A stretch of DNA of 64,000 nt from an uncultured Helicobacter sp. (lineage in GTDB: Bacteria; Campylobacterota; Campylobacteria; Campylobacterales; Helicobacteraceae). The stretch is from positions 1 through 64,000 of the forward strand of contig CALVDZ010000005.1 of the NCBI GenBank assembly GCA_944326445.1. The letters are read 5' to 3'. Below the pieces are notes generated by a model, which saw only the letters and a list, made by a program, of their open reading frames with translations, was not told where the DNA came from and searched no databases. Positions 47,292 through 56,767 of the stretch are shown here, in pieces; the first letter of the stretch is position 1, and every line of letters begins with the position of its first letter. The position numbers were made by a program, and so were the translations under genes.

Positions 47292-47505
47292 CTTTGGCTT
47301 TTGCTCCCGAAATGAGGGTTTTGAGAGAGCCTATCATCTTACCTTCCTTGCCGATTAATCGCCCAATATCATCAGAATGCGCAGACACGCATATCTCGCA
47401 TGTCCTGCTCCCATCCTCCTCTGTGATATTGCGCGTGGAGATCTCGATACACTCGGGCTTAGTGGCAAGTTTTTTGGTGTATGTTTCTACAAACTTATCT
47501 ATCAT
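47248..47505 (-). CDS. khpA: KH-domain RNA-binding protein KhpA
   Basis: An 85-residue single KH domain with the GxxG loop in GRLIGKEGKMIGSLKTLI. KhpA proteins bind RNA, often with Jag/KhpB. It stands between rpsP and rimM, the position typical of this gene in many bacteria. The 3' end overlaps rimM by 44 bases. Confidence 0.92.
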   Translation of the reverse strand: MIDKFVETYTKKLATKPECIEISTRNITEEDGSRTCEICVSAHSDDIGRLIGKEGKMIGSLKTLISGAKAKDGQNYRIFIQAAKQ

Positions 47506-47510
47506 TGTGC

Positions 47511-47741
47511 TTATTTGCTCGTGAGTTTGCTCACACGCTCACTCATCTTTGCACCTACACCTTTCCAATACTCCAATCTCTGTGCATCAAACTTCACGAC
47601 TGCAGGCTGCGCAAGGGGATTATAATACCCAATCGCTTCTATCCAGCCCCCATCGCGCTTCTTACGAGAATCTGTCACCACAATACGATAAAAAGGTTTT
47701 TTCTTGCGTCCCATTTTGGTTAAACGAATTACTGTCGCCAT
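47511..47741 (-). CDS. rpsP: 30S ribosomal protein S16
   Basis: A 76-residue protein reading [20 protein letters not shown] and [20 protein letters not shown], the full S16 signature. ATG 47741 is preferred over one 13 codons upstream because AAAGGAGAGCAA precedes it and the family begins at this residue. Second gene of the ffh operon. Confidence 0.96.
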   Translation of the reverse strand: MATVIRLTKMGRKKKPFYRIVVTDSRKKRDGGWIEAIGYYNPLAQPAVVKFDAQRLEYWKGVGAKMSERVSKLTSK

Positions 47742-47822
47742 TTGCTCTCCTTTAGGAATCTTTAAGATGTAATTTTGCAAAGAGGCGGATTATACGCTAT
47801 GTTTGCTTAAATTGTTTTGATA

Positions 47823-49160
47823 CTATCTCGGAAATCTCACATTGCCTAGCATACCCATAAGCTCCTGCATACCGCCTTTTTGACTCATTTTTTTTGCCAT
47901 TTTTGCAGCATTATCAAACTGCTTGATGATACGATTGATACTTGCGACATCAAGCCCGCTGCCCTGGGCGATTCTCTTGCGTCTTGAGCCATTGAGGATA
48001 TCGGGATTTTCACGCTCTTTTGGCGTCATAGAATTCACCATTGCGCGGATATTTTTAATCTCTTGGGAATTGTCCAAATCCACATTTTTGAGCGCGCCAG
48101 CCATATTACCAAGCCCGGGGATCATCGAGACAATCGAGCTCATCGAGCCAAGTTTTTTGATATTTTCTATCTGATTGAGAAAATCCTCAAAGCCAAACTG
48201 CCCCTTTTTGAGCTTTTTGGTAATGTCCTTGGCTTCTTTTTGGGTGATGATGGTAGCGGTTTTTTCGGCTAGAGATTCTATATCGCCCGCCCCCATTAGC
48301 CGCGAGACGATACGCTCAGGCAGGAAAATATCCAAATCCGCCACTTTCTCGCCGCTTCCGATAAAGCGCAGCGGCACGCCGATTTGATAGGCTATGCTTA
48401 GGGCTATCCCGCCTTTAGAATCGCTATCAAACTTTGTGAGAATTACCCCATCAATGCCGATTTTTTCATTAAAATGCGCCGCGGTTTTTACCCCATCTTG
48501 CCCCACGAGTGAATCTGCCACATAAAAGCACTCCGTGGGGTTTATGGATTGTTTTATCTGCACAAGCTCACTCATAAGCTCCTCATCAATGGCTAGTCGC
48601 CCCGCCGTATCCACAAGTAGCACATCATAATGCCCACTTATAGCCTTTTGTTTGGCTGCCTGTGCGACTTGCAGAGGGGTTTGTGAATCTTGTGTGGGAG
48701 CAAACACATCGACTTCTATGCTCGCTCCTAGTTGTTTTAGCTGCTCCACCGCAGCTAACCGCTGCAAATCACACGCTGCCAAAAGCACCTTTTTGCCCCT
48801 AGCTTTGAGATAATTCCCTAGCTTTGCTGTGCTTGTTGTCTTACCACTTCCTTGCAAACCCATCATTAGCACGATTGTGGGCGGCGTGGATGCGAAAGTA
48901 AAGCCATAATGTTTGGAGGTTTTGAGCACATTTTGGAGGCTCTCTTGCAGGGCATTGACAAAGTTTTGCTTGCCGATACCTTTGAGCTTGGTATTTTGCT
49001 CGACTTGAGCGAGAATCTCTTTGGCGACTTTATGATGCACATCGTTGCGCAGCAGGATTTTTTTGAGCTCATCAAGTGCGCCCTTTAGGGCTCTCTCATC
49101 ATCGCTAAAGCGGATTTTATTGGCTATGTTTTTAAAGGATTGGGTGAGTGTGTCAAACAC
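47823..49160 (-). CDS. ffh: Signal recognition particle protein Ffh
   Basis: A 445-residue GTPase that, with 4.5S RNA, targets nascent membrane proteins to FtsY. N domain, G domain with P-loop GLQGSGKTT (about 101-109), DTAGRL and TKFDSDSKGG, and the methionine-rich M domain (GLGNMAGAL, RRKRIAQGSG, MAKKMSQKGGMQELMGMLG). The start is GTG 49160: AAGGAG lies five bases ahead and the product then opens MFDTLTQSF like relatives, whereas the upstream ATG (49187) has no ribosome-binding site. First gene of the translation operon. Confidence 0.96.
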   Translation of the reverse strand: MFDTLTQSFKNIANKIRFSDDERALKGALDELKKILLRNDVHHKVAKEILAQVEQNTKLKGIGKQNFVNALQESLQNVLKTSKHYGFTFASTPPTIVLMMGLQGSGKTTSTAKLGNYLKARGKKVLLAACDLQRLAAVEQLKQLGASIEVDVFAPTQDSQTPLQVAQAAKQKAISGHYDVLLVDTAGRLAIDEELMSELVQIKQSINPTECFYVADSLVGQDGVKTAAHFNEKIGIDGVILTKFDSDSKGGIALSIAYQIGVPLRFIGSGEKVADLDIFLPERIVSRLMGAGDIESLAEKTATIITQKEAKDITKKLKKGQFGFEDFLNQIENIKKLGSMSSIVSMIPGLGNMAGALKNVDLDNSQEIKNIRAMVNSMTPKERENPDILNGSRRKRIAQGSGLDVASINRIIKQFDNAAKMAKKMSQKGGMQELMGMLGNVRFPR

Positions 49161-49195
49161 GCTAGCTCCTTGTGATAAAGTATCCAAAAGCCAAA

Positions 49196-49201
49196 ATTGT
49201 A
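49196..49201 (-). promoter_or_regulatory. -10 box of the ffh operon
   Basis: TACAAT on the minus strand after a run of T, 35 bp before the ffh GTG. The divergent perR-like gene has TATAAG at 49281-49286. Confidence 0.5.
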
Positions 49202-49328
49202 TAAAAAAAACTTTGTGTTTTGCCTAAAAGTTGCGCTTTTGGGCTTTGGGCGCGAGAATTAAGTATTAACTTTTTTTTTGTATAAGAAATTTTTTCAAAA
49301 AATTACAAAATTACACAGGATTAGAGTG

Positions 49329-49742
49329 ATGATGACGCATTTTACCCAAGATTTAAAAGCCAAAAATCTCAAAGTTACGCCCCAGCGTATCGCTATGCTT
49401 AGCGAAATCGAGACAAATGGGCATATGGATGTCGATGAGCTGTATGAAAAAATCAAAGAATTTTATCCCTCCATCTCGCTTGCGACGATTTATAAAAATA
49501 TCAGTGCGCTTTGTGATGCTAATATTTTGCGCGAGATCAAAGCCCCAAACCATAAGCAAAAATACGAGCTTGCGTGCGATAAACATATCCACGTGGCGTG
49601 CGAGAAATGCGGGAGGTTTGAGGATCTCAAAATCGATACGACTAAGCTAGAAAAAATGGGCTCACAAAAAAGTGGCTACAAGCTCTATGATACTTCTGCC
49701 GTGCTCATTGGGATATGCCCAGAGTGCGCTGCAAAAGGCTAG
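49329..49742 (+). CDS. Fur-family transcriptional regulator, PerR-like
   Basis: A 137-residue metal-dependent repressor. Winged-helix residues TPQRIAMLSEIETNGHMDVDELYEKI and SISLATIYKNISAL match the PerR/Fur DNA-binding domain; HIHVACEKCGRFEDL and ICPECAAKG carry two CxxC pairs for structural zinc. The style YPSISLATIYKN is nearer to C. jejuni PerR than to H. pylori Fur, so peroxide sensing is the better guess; katA lies elsewhere in the window. ATG 49329 (or the adjacent ATG 49332) follows AGGATTAGAGTG; an ATG further upstream (49278) adds a poorly conserved basic stretch. Divergent from ffh. Confidence 0.82.
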   Translation: MMTHFTQDLKAKNLKVTPQRIAMLSEIETNGHMDVDELYEKIKEFYPSISLATIYKNISALCDANILREIKAPNHKQKYELACDKHIHVACEKCGRFEDLKIDTTKLEKMGSQKSGYKLYDTSAVLIGICPECAAKG

Positions 49743-49789
49743 TTTGGGCAGGTAGCCACACGCTAAATTACAGAATCTAAAGGGGCAAT

Positions 49790-51034
49790 ATGCTAAATGT
49801 CGCACAGATTTTTGAAAAGCTTTGGCAGGCTTGCGCTTTCAAGCGAGAATCTCTCCCCATCATCACGCGAGATATTTTTGACGCACAGGGCTTTATACTA
49901 GCGCGAGATCTCATCGCTACGCGTCCGCTGCCGCCATTTAGCAATTCCGCGATGGACGGCTACGGCGTGTGTTTGGCAGACGCGGGCAAGGAAGTGATAG
50001 TCGCTGGACGCACGCTCGCAGGAGAGAGCAACGCCGATATCACGCTCAAACCGGGTTTTTGCCACAAAGTAATGACAGGATCGCCTATCCCGCGCGGCAC
50101 ACAGGCAGTAGTGCCCATAGAGCAGGTAGCACACACGCACAAGGGCACGATTGTGCTTCCAGATGGGATCAGAGAGGGGCAAAATATCCGATTTGTGGGC
50201 GAGGAAGTCGCGCTAGATTCTGTAATACTTACTCAAGGGGCGCGCCTTAGGGCACTAGATCTAGGGCTTATCGCCTCACAGGGGCTTTCACACATAGAGG
50301 TGTATCAAAAGCCCTCCATTGCGATATTTTCTAGTGGCGATGAAGTCATAGAGCCCGGCAAAGAGGCACTAGCGCATCAGATTTACAACACAAACGCCAT
50401 TGCGCTCACTTCACTTTTGCGCCAATACCATCACGAGCCCGTGTATTGCGGGATTTTGCCAGATGACGCGCAAGCCCTGCGCACAAAACTCAAGGCACTT
50501 GATACACACGATATAATCATCACCACAGGGGGTGCGAGCGTGGGCGATGCGGACTTGCTCAAATCCACGCTGCAAGAGCTTGGGGCGCAATTTGTCTTTG
50601 ATGGTGTGAATCTAAAGCCGGGCAAGCACCTTAGCGTGGCACTTTTGGACAAAAAGATTTTTATAATGCTGCCGGGCAATCCTCTCGCGTCGTTGTTGCA
50701 TTTATACACAATCATTCTTAGTTTTTTGGAGTTTTGTGCCGGGGCGCGCAAATGCTACCCTAGAGCGCATCTTGGGCTTGCTGATAGTGAAGTGGTGCTA
50801 AGAGAGGGCGTGCAAACCCTGCTTTTGGGGGAGTTTCGCAATGGAATCTTTTCTATCTTTAATCGCGGTAAATTTGGCTCAAGTGCCCTCATAAATGTGT
50901 GGAAAAATAACGCCCTCGCCCTCTTAGATGAAAATTATGCTAAGATAAATGCTAGAGAGCCGATACGATGTGTATTGTTTGAAAGCGAGTTTGAGGAGAC
51001 TTGCCAATTTATCAACACAAAGGAGCGCAAATGA
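49790..51034 (+). CDS. moeA: Molybdopterin molybdenumtransferase MoeA
   Basis: A 414-residue enzyme that inserts molybdate into adenylated molybdopterin. Domain III signatures are clear: SNSAMDGYGV near residue 51, KVMTGSPIPRGTQAVVPIEQ, IFSSGDEVIEPG, TTGGASVGDADLLK and KPGKHLSVALL / MLPGNPLASLL. Length normal. GGGGCAATATG gives a weak ribosome-binding site. Its stop overlaps the UspA start (ATGA). Confidence 0.95.
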   Translation: MLNVAQIFEKLWQACAFKRESLPIITRDIFDAQGFILARDLIATRPLPPFSNSAMDGYGVCLADAGKEVIVAGRTLAGESNADITLKPGFCHKVMTGSPIPRGTQAVVPIEQVAHTHKGTIVLPDGIREGQNIRFVGEEVALDSVILTQGARLRALDLGLIASQGLSHIEVYQKPSIAIFSSGDEVIEPGKEALAHQIYNTNAIALTSLLRQYHHEPVYCGILPDDAQALRTKLKALDTHDIIITTGGASVGDADLLKSTLQELGAQFVFDGVNLKPGKHLSVALLDKKIFIMLPGNPLASLLHLYTIILSFLEFCAGARKCYPRAHLGLADSEVVLREGVQTLLLGEFRNGIFSIFNRGKFGSSALINVWKNNALALLDENYAKINAREPIRCVLFESEFEETCQFINTKERK

Positions 51035-51447
51035 CGAAGTTATTATTTGGCGTGAGTGATACGCAGGAGTGCCGCAGGGCGATAGATACGATAATCAAGC
51101 TTTTTGGGAAACGCGAGGATATAGAACTCACGCTTTTGCATGTGAGTCAGGATATCGTGGTGTATGCCCAAAGTGGCGTGGTGAATTATGAAACAATAGA
51201 AAATATCGAGCACGAGAAGTCTAATGAGATTCTGAGTGAGTTTGAGGAGAGATTTAAACAAGGTGGTTTGGCGTGCAAAAAAATCCTGCGCACAGGAAAT
51301 CCTATCGATATCGTGCTTGAGATTGCCAACGAGTATGACTTACTTGTCATCGGTGCTAGCGAGTCCTCGCTGCTGTATAGAATCTTTAGCTCACACCAAA
51401 ATAGTTTTGTCAATTCCTCGCCAATCCCCGTGCTCGTGGCAAAATAA
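51031..51447 (+). CDS. Universal stress protein (UspA family)
   Basis: A 138-residue single-domain Usp protein with LLFGVSDTQECRRAIDTII at the start. The C-terminal ATP-site motif is GASESSLLYRIFSSHQNSFVNSSPIPVLVAK, a loosened form of G-2x-G-9x-G-S/T, so nucleotide binding may be lost. ATG 51031 has AAAGGAG at good spacing, inside the end of moeA. Such proteins dampen stress responses; the specific role is unknown. Confidence 0.88.
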   Translation: MTKLLFGVSDTQECRRAIDTIIKLFGKREDIELTLLHVSQDIVVYAQSGVVNYETIENIEHEKSNEILSEFEERFKQGGLACKKILRTGNPIDIVLEIANEYDLLVIGASESSLLYRIFSSHQNSFVNSSPIPVLVAK

Positions 51448-51493
51448 GCTAAGTCTTAGATTCTATACGCGGACATTACACTCTGCATAACTC

Positions 51494-51539
51494 CACACAC
51501 AGAATCTAGGGCAGGTCTAAAGCCTAGATTCTGTGTGTG
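51494..51539 (+). terminator. Terminator hairpin with 17-bp perfect stem
   Basis: CACACACAGAATCTAGG (51494-51510) pairs perfectly with CCTAGATTCTGTGTGTG (51523-51539) around a 12-base loop, followed by CCTTTTG. It lies 47 bp after the uspA stop and contains two facing AGATTCT words. It may also end transcripts arriving from the tRNA side. Confidence 0.65.
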
Positions 51540-51697
51540 CCTTTTGTGCCTAAAGTTAAGTCTGCTTTCACAAACCAAAACAATCCTAGATGATGAAAAG
51601 TGTTTTAGCCTATTGGGGTTTGAAATGCTGCTGTGGATATCAGTGAGGGATATTTGGCTTTTGTGAGATGGTTGTAACTTCTTAGATTCTGCAAAAA

Positions 51698-51773
51698 TGG
51701 TGGAGTGTAGGGGGTTCGAACCCCTGACCTCAACGCTGCCAGCGTTGCGCTCTCCCAACTGAGCTAACACCCC
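51698..51773 (-). tRNA. tRNA-Ala (anticodon GGC)
   Basis: A 76-nt cloverleaf including encoded CCA. The acceptor stem GGGGTGT pairs with ACACTCC (one G-U). The D arm is GCTC...GAGC, the anticodon arm CAACG-CTGGCAG-CGTTG with GGC in the loop, and the T arm AGGGG-TTCGAAC-CCCCT. It reads GCC and GCU alanine codons. Confidence 0.97.
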
Positions 51774-51815
51774 AAACAAAAGAGTAATTATACCCGCAAA
51801 GACTTTAAAGCTACA

Positions 51816-52520
51816 TTAAGGGTTTGGATTGCACTCCGCATAATGCTTGGCATAGGTTTCTTGCATAAGGGATTCTAACTTCTCATACCACCCCTCATCG
51901 CTAAAATCCGGAGTAAAAGCCTCAAGCATAACCATACGCGCCCTACTTGTCTGCGAGGAGATGGGCGATGTGTCATACATTTTGCGTGTGTTGATGAGAA
52001 GTATGGGCTGAATCTTGAGATTAAGCTTTTGGGCGAGTATCTTAGCCCCGGGTTTGAAAGGGAGCAGTTTCTCCCTGCCCCTGCCCCGCGTGCCCTCTGG
52101 GAATATCACGATAGGGCGGTTTTGGGCGAGTTTTTCTTTGGCTTGTTTGAGGAGGAAGATTATGCCATTTTTATCCTCTCTGTCTATCAAAATCATCTCG
52201 GGCAATGTGAGCGCAAGCCCATACAATGGGACTTCGCCTAGTTGCTTTTTTGCTACCCAGCAGATATTGCTAGGGTGAAAGCCCTCCAAAAACATAATAT
52301 CATTCACGCTTTGGTGATTGAGCACAATGAGCTGCGCGCTCGTGTCAAACTCCCCTATTTGCTCGATTTTAAAGCCATTGAGCGCAAAAAAATAGCGACA
52401 TTGTAGCCGTGCCTTCCTGCCATTTTGGCGATGACGCGTGAAAAAAATCTGCAAAATAATCACTGGCAAATACACCAAAATAGTTAGCGTGGCAAAAATC
52501 CCCCTAATCTTTGCTAACAT
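51816..52520 (-). CDS. plsC: 1-acyl-sn-glycerol-3-phosphate acyltransferase PlsC
   Basis: A 234-residue inner-membrane acyltransferase that makes phosphatidic acid. The catalytic HX4D motif is NHQSVNDIMFL, and the glycerol-phosphate-binding motif is IVIFPEGTRGRGREKLLPFKPGAK. An N-terminal TM (about 7-28) anchors it. AAGGAG lies five bases ahead of the ATG, and the first 17 bases overlap the upstream gene. Confidence 0.93.
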   Translation of the reverse strand: MLAKIRGIFATLTILVYLPVIILQIFFTRHRQNGRKARLQCRYFFALNGFKIEQIGEFDTSAQLIVLNHQSVNDIMFLEGFHPSNICWVAKKQLGEVPLYGLALTLPEMILIDREDKNGIIFLLKQAKEKLAQNRPIVIFPEGTRGRGREKLLPFKPGAKILAQKLNLKIQPILLINTRKMYDTSPISSQTSRARMVMLEAFTPDFSDEGWYEKLESLMQETYAKHYAECNPNP

Positions 52521-53694
52521 ACTCGCTCCTTACCCAACCAATTTGAGAATCTCCAATAAGCACCTTATAGAGCAGCACCTCCTGCCCTTGCAAATCCATT
52601 TTTCGCTCTCCTACAATCTGTGCGGGCGTGTCAGATTCTATAATGCGCACGATTGTAGAATCTTTCATCGGCAGGATACTCACTGCCGCACCGGATTTAA
52701 GCACGCCGTAGATGTTGTTAAACGCGAGATTGTAGATGAGCACTCCGCACAAAAGCGCCACGATAAACAAAAAAATCTTATAACGCTTCCAAATAAAAAG
52801 CCCCAAAAAGAGCATAATGAGCGTGCCCACCACCACGAGCTTAAAGAGCGTATAACTTACCTTGGGATTGAGATCGCTCTGCGTGCTCACGAGCTCGGAG
52901 CTCACCACCACGATGGGGATATGCACGCCTTCAAAACGACGCAAATCTGGGTTAAAATACTCAAATGAAAGCTCGCGCAAGCCCTTTGGGACTACCACGG
53001 AGTAGATTGCATACATACTGCCATTGCGCTCATTAAGCTCCTCAAAGCCCTGTGTCTCAAAGCCTCTAATCGCCATATTTTTGAGATTCTTGCTCTGCAT
53101 TTCAAACTCAAAAATCACGATATTGTGCGTGTCATCGTGGCTTTGGGATTTGGTGCGTAGGAGCTTGAAGTTCTTACCCAAAACCCCGGCATATTGCGCA
53201 TTGCTACGCAAGTCAATCGCATTTAGCGCGATAGAATCTACGCGCACACTCTCCTCATAACTCCCATCAGCAGCCAAAGCAGTGATATGCAGCGCAGGTA
53301 TGCTCACAGAAGGGGCTTTAATCTTAAATCCATAAGTAGCCTGCAAACGCCCAGAATCCACGCTTTTCCAACTCACATTTTTGCTCGCAATCTCTATCTT
53401 ATCCCGCGCAGCCTTTTCAAAATTACTGCCCTTAAGGCTTGCTCCAGCAAAGAGCGAAACCTCATAGGTTACAAACACCTCCTGCCCGACATATAGCGTT
53501 TGATCCTGTGAGGGCTGCTCTTGGGGCATTTGGGGCGCGGAGAGGACTTTTGCATAGACAATCTTTGATCTTAAGCTTTCTTGAATCTCCTCTTCCCCAC
53601 TCTCCTGCGCAGATAGCATCATCACGCTACTTGCCACAAAGGCGAGGATTATCGTAGCTTTATGCCACCACCGCGCTATCTGTGCGCCCATCAT
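52504..53694 (-). CDS. Hypothetical membrane protein with BatD-like domain and C-terminal SH3-like domain
   Basis: A 396-residue exported protein. Signal sequence at about 12-30 (ATIILAFVASSVMMLSAQ), then a periplasmic beta-sandwich region (YVGQEVFVTYEVSLFAGA, IKAPSVSIPALHI) reminiscent of BatD proteins. Two TMs follow at about 280-325 (LFKLVVVGTLIMLFLGLFIW, IFLFIVALLCGVLIYNLAF), and the C-terminus is a bacterial SH3-like domain ending GWVRSEYVSKD. It could bind peptidoglycan or sense envelope state. It overlaps purQ by four bases. Function not known. Confidence 0.75.
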   Translation of the reverse strand: MMGAQIARWWHKATIILAFVASSVMMLSAQESGEEEIQESLRSKIVYAKVLSAPQMPQEQPSQDQTLYVGQEVFVTYEVSLFAGASLKGSNFEKAARDKIEIASKNVSWKSVDSGRLQATYGFKIKAPSVSIPALHITALAADGSYEESVRVDSIALNAIDLRSNAQYAGVLGKNFKLLRTKSQSHDDTHNIVIFEFEMQSKNLKNMAIRGFETQGFEELNERNGSMYAIYSVVVPKGLRELSFEYFNPDLRRFEGVHIPIVVVSSELVSTQSDLNPKVSYTLFKLVVVGTLIMLFLGLFIWKRYKIFLFIVALLCGVLIYNLAFNNIYGVLKSGAAVSILPMKDSTIVRIIESDTPAQIVGERKMDLQGQEVLLYKVLIGDSQIGWVRSEYVSKD

Positions 53695-54359
53695 CGTTGC
53701 GACGCCCTCTCATAGAGGCTTGTGAGCATCGCTAGCCCATCAAGCCCACCTAGCAGAGATTCTATCGCGCGCTCTGGGTGGGGCATAAGCCCAAAAACAT
53801 TTTTACGCTCATTGCAAATTCCTGCGATATTTGCCACAGAGCCATTGGGATTATCCACATAAGTGAGTAGAATCTGCTCGTTTGCCTGCAATGTGCGCAA
53901 AGAGAGCCTATCGATAAAATAACAACCATCGGCGTGTGCGATAGGCAGAGAGATCTCACTATCTTGTTGATAATGGCACAAAAAGGCGTTACTTGTGCTT
54001 GCAACACGCAGCTTTTGGGACTGGCTAATAAAATGCAGCCCTTCATTGCGCTTGAGCGCACCGGGCAACAATCTCGCCTCACACAGAATCTGAAAGCCAT
54101 TACAAATCCCTAACACATAGCCGCCTTGTGCAGCAAAATCGCTCACAGCCTGCATTATAGGAGAAAATCTCGCTATAGCCCCACTACGCAAATAATCCCC
54201 ATAGCTAAACCCGCCCGGCACAACCACGAGCTTGGTATCTTTGGGCAGACACCGCTCTTTGTGCCACACAATGCTATAAGGCGCACCTATGAGCTTGTAG
54301 GCATACGCCATATCCATTTCGCAATTCGTCCCGGGGAATTGCACTATCGCGACGCTCAT
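53691..54359 (-). CDS. purQ: Phosphoribosylformylglycinamidine synthase, glutaminase subunit PurQ
   Basis: A 222-residue class I glutamine amidotransferase that feeds ammonia to PurL. N-terminus VAIVQFPGTNCEMDMAYAY, nucleophile elbow VLGICNGFQILCE with the catalytic Cys, and the His-Glu pair in GLMPHPERAIE. It overlaps purS by four bases. The order purC-purS-purQ is that of a standard purine operon; PurL is not in the window. Confidence 0.96.
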   Translation of the reverse strand: MSVAIVQFPGTNCEMDMAYAYKLIGAPYSIVWHKERCLPKDTKLVVVPGGFSYGDYLRSGAIARFSPIMQAVSDFAAQGGYVLGICNGFQILCEARLLPGALKRNEGLHFISQSQKLRVASTSNAFLCHYQQDSEISLPIAHADGCYFIDRLSLRTLQANEQILLTYVDNPNGSVANIAGICNERKNVFGLMPHPERAIESLLGGLDGLAMLTSLYERASQR

Positions 54360-54598
54360 GTCTCACTCATCACTTGATAATCTTCAATAACCGTGTTAGC
54401 TAGGAGCTCTTGGCACATCTTCTCCACCTCAGCAATCGCGCTAGATTTGTTATCTGAATCTAGCTCTAAGACGATTTGCTTTGCTATCTTGACATCTTTG
54501 ACACTGCTAAAATTATGCGCCAAAAGCGCGTGATGAATGGCTTTAGCCTGTGGATCTAGGACACCATTTTTGAGCGTAATGAGGGCTTTTATCTCCAT
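54356..54598 (-). CDS. purS: Phosphoribosylformylglycinamidine synthase subunit PurS
   Basis: An 80-residue scaffold subunit linking PurQ and PurL: IKALITLKNGVLDPQAKAIHHAL is the PurS signature and the rest fits its small alpha/beta fold. It follows purC by 8 bp and overlaps purQ by 4. Confidence 0.94.
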   Translation of the reverse strand: MEIKALITLKNGVLDPQAKAIHHALLAHNFSSVKDVKIAKQIVLELDSDNKSSAIAEVEKMCQELLANTVIEDYQVMSET

Positions 54599-54606
54599 AA
54601 CAATCC

Positions 54607-55320
54607 TTATTTGTTTAAAATTCTTCTTAAAACCTCTTCATAAGCGACTTTCACGCTACCGAGATTCTGACGAAACCTGTCTTTATCAAGCTTTTCATTG
54701 CTATCCTTATCCCAGAATCTACAGTTATCAGGGCTAATCTCATCGGCAAGCAGGATATGCCCAGAGCCATCTCTGCCAAACTCAAGCTTGAAGTCAATAA
54801 GGCGCAAATTACGTTCAATAAAAAACGCGCTAAGGATTGCATTTATCTTGCGTGCTTGTGAGCGCAAAAAATCTAGCTCGCTCACATCTTGCGTGATACC
54901 AAGGATCTTGCAATGCTCATCATTGATGATGGGATCCCCGAGCGCGTCGTCTTTGTAATAAAACTCCACAAGCCCAAAGGGCAGCACCTTGCCATCATCA
55001 ATGCCTAGGCGTTTTGTCAGAGAGCCTGTGGCGACATTGCGCACCACCACCTCAATGGGGATAATCTCTACTTTTTTACACAGCATATGGGTAGAATCTA
55101 GCTTTTTGATAAAATGCGTGCTAACGCCCTCTTTTGCTAAAAGCTCGAAAATCGCGGTGCTAATCTCACAATTTAGCGCACCCTTGCCCTGTTCAGAACC
55201 CTTTTTCTCGGCATTAAATGCAGTCAAATCGTCCTTAAACTCCACAAGCACTTCATTTGCATTTTCTGTGAGAAAAAGCTTCTTGCCCTTACCCTCATAC
55301 AGCATCTGTCCTGTGTCCAT
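54607..55320 (-). CDS. purC: SAICAR synthetase PurC
   Basis: A 237-residue ligase of purine synthesis joining CAIR and aspartate. The ATP site is [23 protein letters not shown], the substrate loop [13 protein letters not shown], and the signature [18 protein letters not shown] is complete. It lies 12 bp after ctpA on the same strand, with GGAG ahead of the ATG. Confidence 0.97.
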   Translation of the reverse strand: MDTGQMLYEGKGKKLFLTENANEVLVEFKDDLTAFNAEKKGSEQGKGALNCEISTAIFELLAKEGVSTHFIKKLDSTHMLCKKVEIIPIEVVVRNVATGSLTKRLGIDDGKVLPFGLVEFYYKDDALGDPIINDEHCKILGITQDVSELDFLRSQARKINAILSAFFIERNLRLIDFKLEFGRDGSGHILLADEISPDNCRFWDKDSNEKLDKDRFRQNLGSVKVAYEEVLRRILNK

Positions 55321-55332
55321 AGCTACACTCCT

Positions 55333-56631
55333 TTATTTTTCTTTGCTACTTTTTGGCTTAAACACATTCCAAGCCTTGAGCATATCAATCGCGGTTTTTA
55401 GCTGAATATCCTTATAAATGTCCTCTTGTGAGATATGTTTGTTTTTTGTAGCATTCTTAGCATTTGTGGGGGCTTTCTCCTGAATCTTCTCTAGCTCGCC
55501 TTTTAAATGCCGCTTCAAATCCGCCTCTTTGAGTGAAAAGTTATTATCGCTCTCTGGCACACTACCCGGATAGACTACCACATCGGGTTGGATTCCCACT
55601 GCTTGGATTGTCCTCCCGCTAGGCAGATAGTATTTAGCAATCGTGAGCTTAATGCCCTCATTATCATCAAGCTTAATCACCATCTGCACACTGCCCTTGC
55701 CAAATGTCTGCTCGCCCACAAGCACCGCGCGTTTGTGATCCTGCAATGCCCCTGCGACGATCTCGCTCGCACTCGCACTGCCGCCATTGACAAGCACCAC
55801 AAGCGGCACATCGGCATATTGTGCGCTTCCATTGGCTTTGAACTCTATGTTTTCGCCTTTATTACGCCCTTTTTGGGAGACAATCACGCCATTTTTGATA
55901 AAAAGCTTTGAGAGATCGACTGCCTGATCGAGTAATCCCCCGGGATTGGAGCGCAAATCTAGCACGATACCATCGACTTTGCCCATTGCCTTTAAGCCAT
56001 TTTTTACTTCAAGCGTTACATTTTTGTCAAAAGAATTCACACGCACATACGCGAAATTTGTCTCATCAATGCCGCGCACTTTGACAGATTCTACGCGGAT
56101 AATATCTCGCGTGAGCTGAAATACTAGGGGCTTAGATTCACCGCTTCTTACGATTGTAAGCTCAAGCTTGGTTTTTGGCTTACCGCGCATGAGATTAACC
56201 GCATCGTCAATCCCCATATTAAGCGTGGTTTCGTTATTAATCTTCAAAATCACATCGCCACTCTTTATGCCTGCCTTAAACGCTGGCGTATCGTCAATGG
56301 GTGCTATCACGGTTAATGCCCCATCTTTCATACCAAGCGTGATCCCAATCCCGCCAAACTCGCCTTGTGTTTGTGACTTTAAGTCTTCAAACTTTTTCTT
56401 ATCCAAATACGCAGAATGCGCATCGAGATTGCTCAAAAGCCCATCTATGGCTTTGTTGATAATCTCATCAATCTGCACTTCATCGACATAGTTTTCTTCT
56501 ATAACATTAATAACTTTGCGCAACTTTTTATGCGCATCAAGCCTATTTTGCTCCTTATTATCCGCTCCCCACAAAACCCCAAAGCTAAGCGCAAGACACG
56601 CAAAAAACAGCAATGCTTTTTGGTATTTCAT
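55333..56631 (-). CDS. ctpA: Carboxy-terminal processing protease CtpA (S41)
   Basis: A 432-residue periplasmic serine protease. Signal peptide about 1-22 (ALLFFACLALSFGVLWGA). The PDZ domain spans about 90-165 (GEFGGIGITLGMKDGALTVIAPID). The catalytic Ser lies in LVNGGSASASEIVAGAL and the Lys 25 residues later in GEQTFGKGSVQ. Probably processes envelope proteins or peptidoglycan enzymes. A TAGAAT -10 box (56686-56691) serves it; the divergent cdsA promoter is 42 bp further. Likely first gene of ctpA-purC-purS-purQ. Confidence 0.95.
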   Translation of the reverse strand: MKYQKALLFFACLALSFGVLWGADNKEQNRLDAHKKLRKVINVIEENYVDEVQIDEIINKAIDGLLSNLDAHSAYLDKKKFEDLKSQTQGEFGGIGITLGMKDGALTVIAPIDDTPAFKAGIKSGDVILKINNETTLNMGIDDAVNLMRGKPKTKLELTIVRSGESKPLVFQLTRDIIRVESVKVRGIDETNFAYVRVNSFDKNVTLEVKNGLKAMGKVDGIVLDLRSNPGGLLDQAVDLSKLFIKNGVIVSQKGRNKGENIEFKANGSAQYADVPLVVLVNGGSASASEIVAGALQDHKRAVLVGEQTFGKGSVQMVIKLDDNEGIKLTIAKYYLPSGRTIQAVGIQPDVVVYPGSVPESDNNFSLKEADLKRHLKGELEKIQEKAPTNAKNATKNKHISQEDIYKDIQLKTAIDMLKAWNVFKPKSSKEK

Positions 56632-56685
56632 TCCCCCATCCCTTTCTTAAGATAGTCTAAATTTTAGGCACTTCACAAGAGCCCG

Positions 56686-56691
56686 ATTCTA
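56686..56691 (-). promoter_or_regulatory. -10 box of ctpA
   Basis: TAGAAT preceded by GG on the minus strand, 55 bp before the ctpA start. Confidence 0.4.
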
Positions 56692-56732
56692 CCAAAAATT
56701 CTCCGTTTTTCAGTAAATACTGATTTTTTTGC

Positions 56733-56738
56733 TATAAT
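56733..56738 (+). promoter_or_regulatory. -10 box of cdsA-dxr
   Basis: TATAAT with an upstream TGC (extended -10), 30 bp before the cdsA start. Confidence 0.6.
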
Positions 56739-56767
56739 TTGGCACATCACATCGATTAAGGGATTGT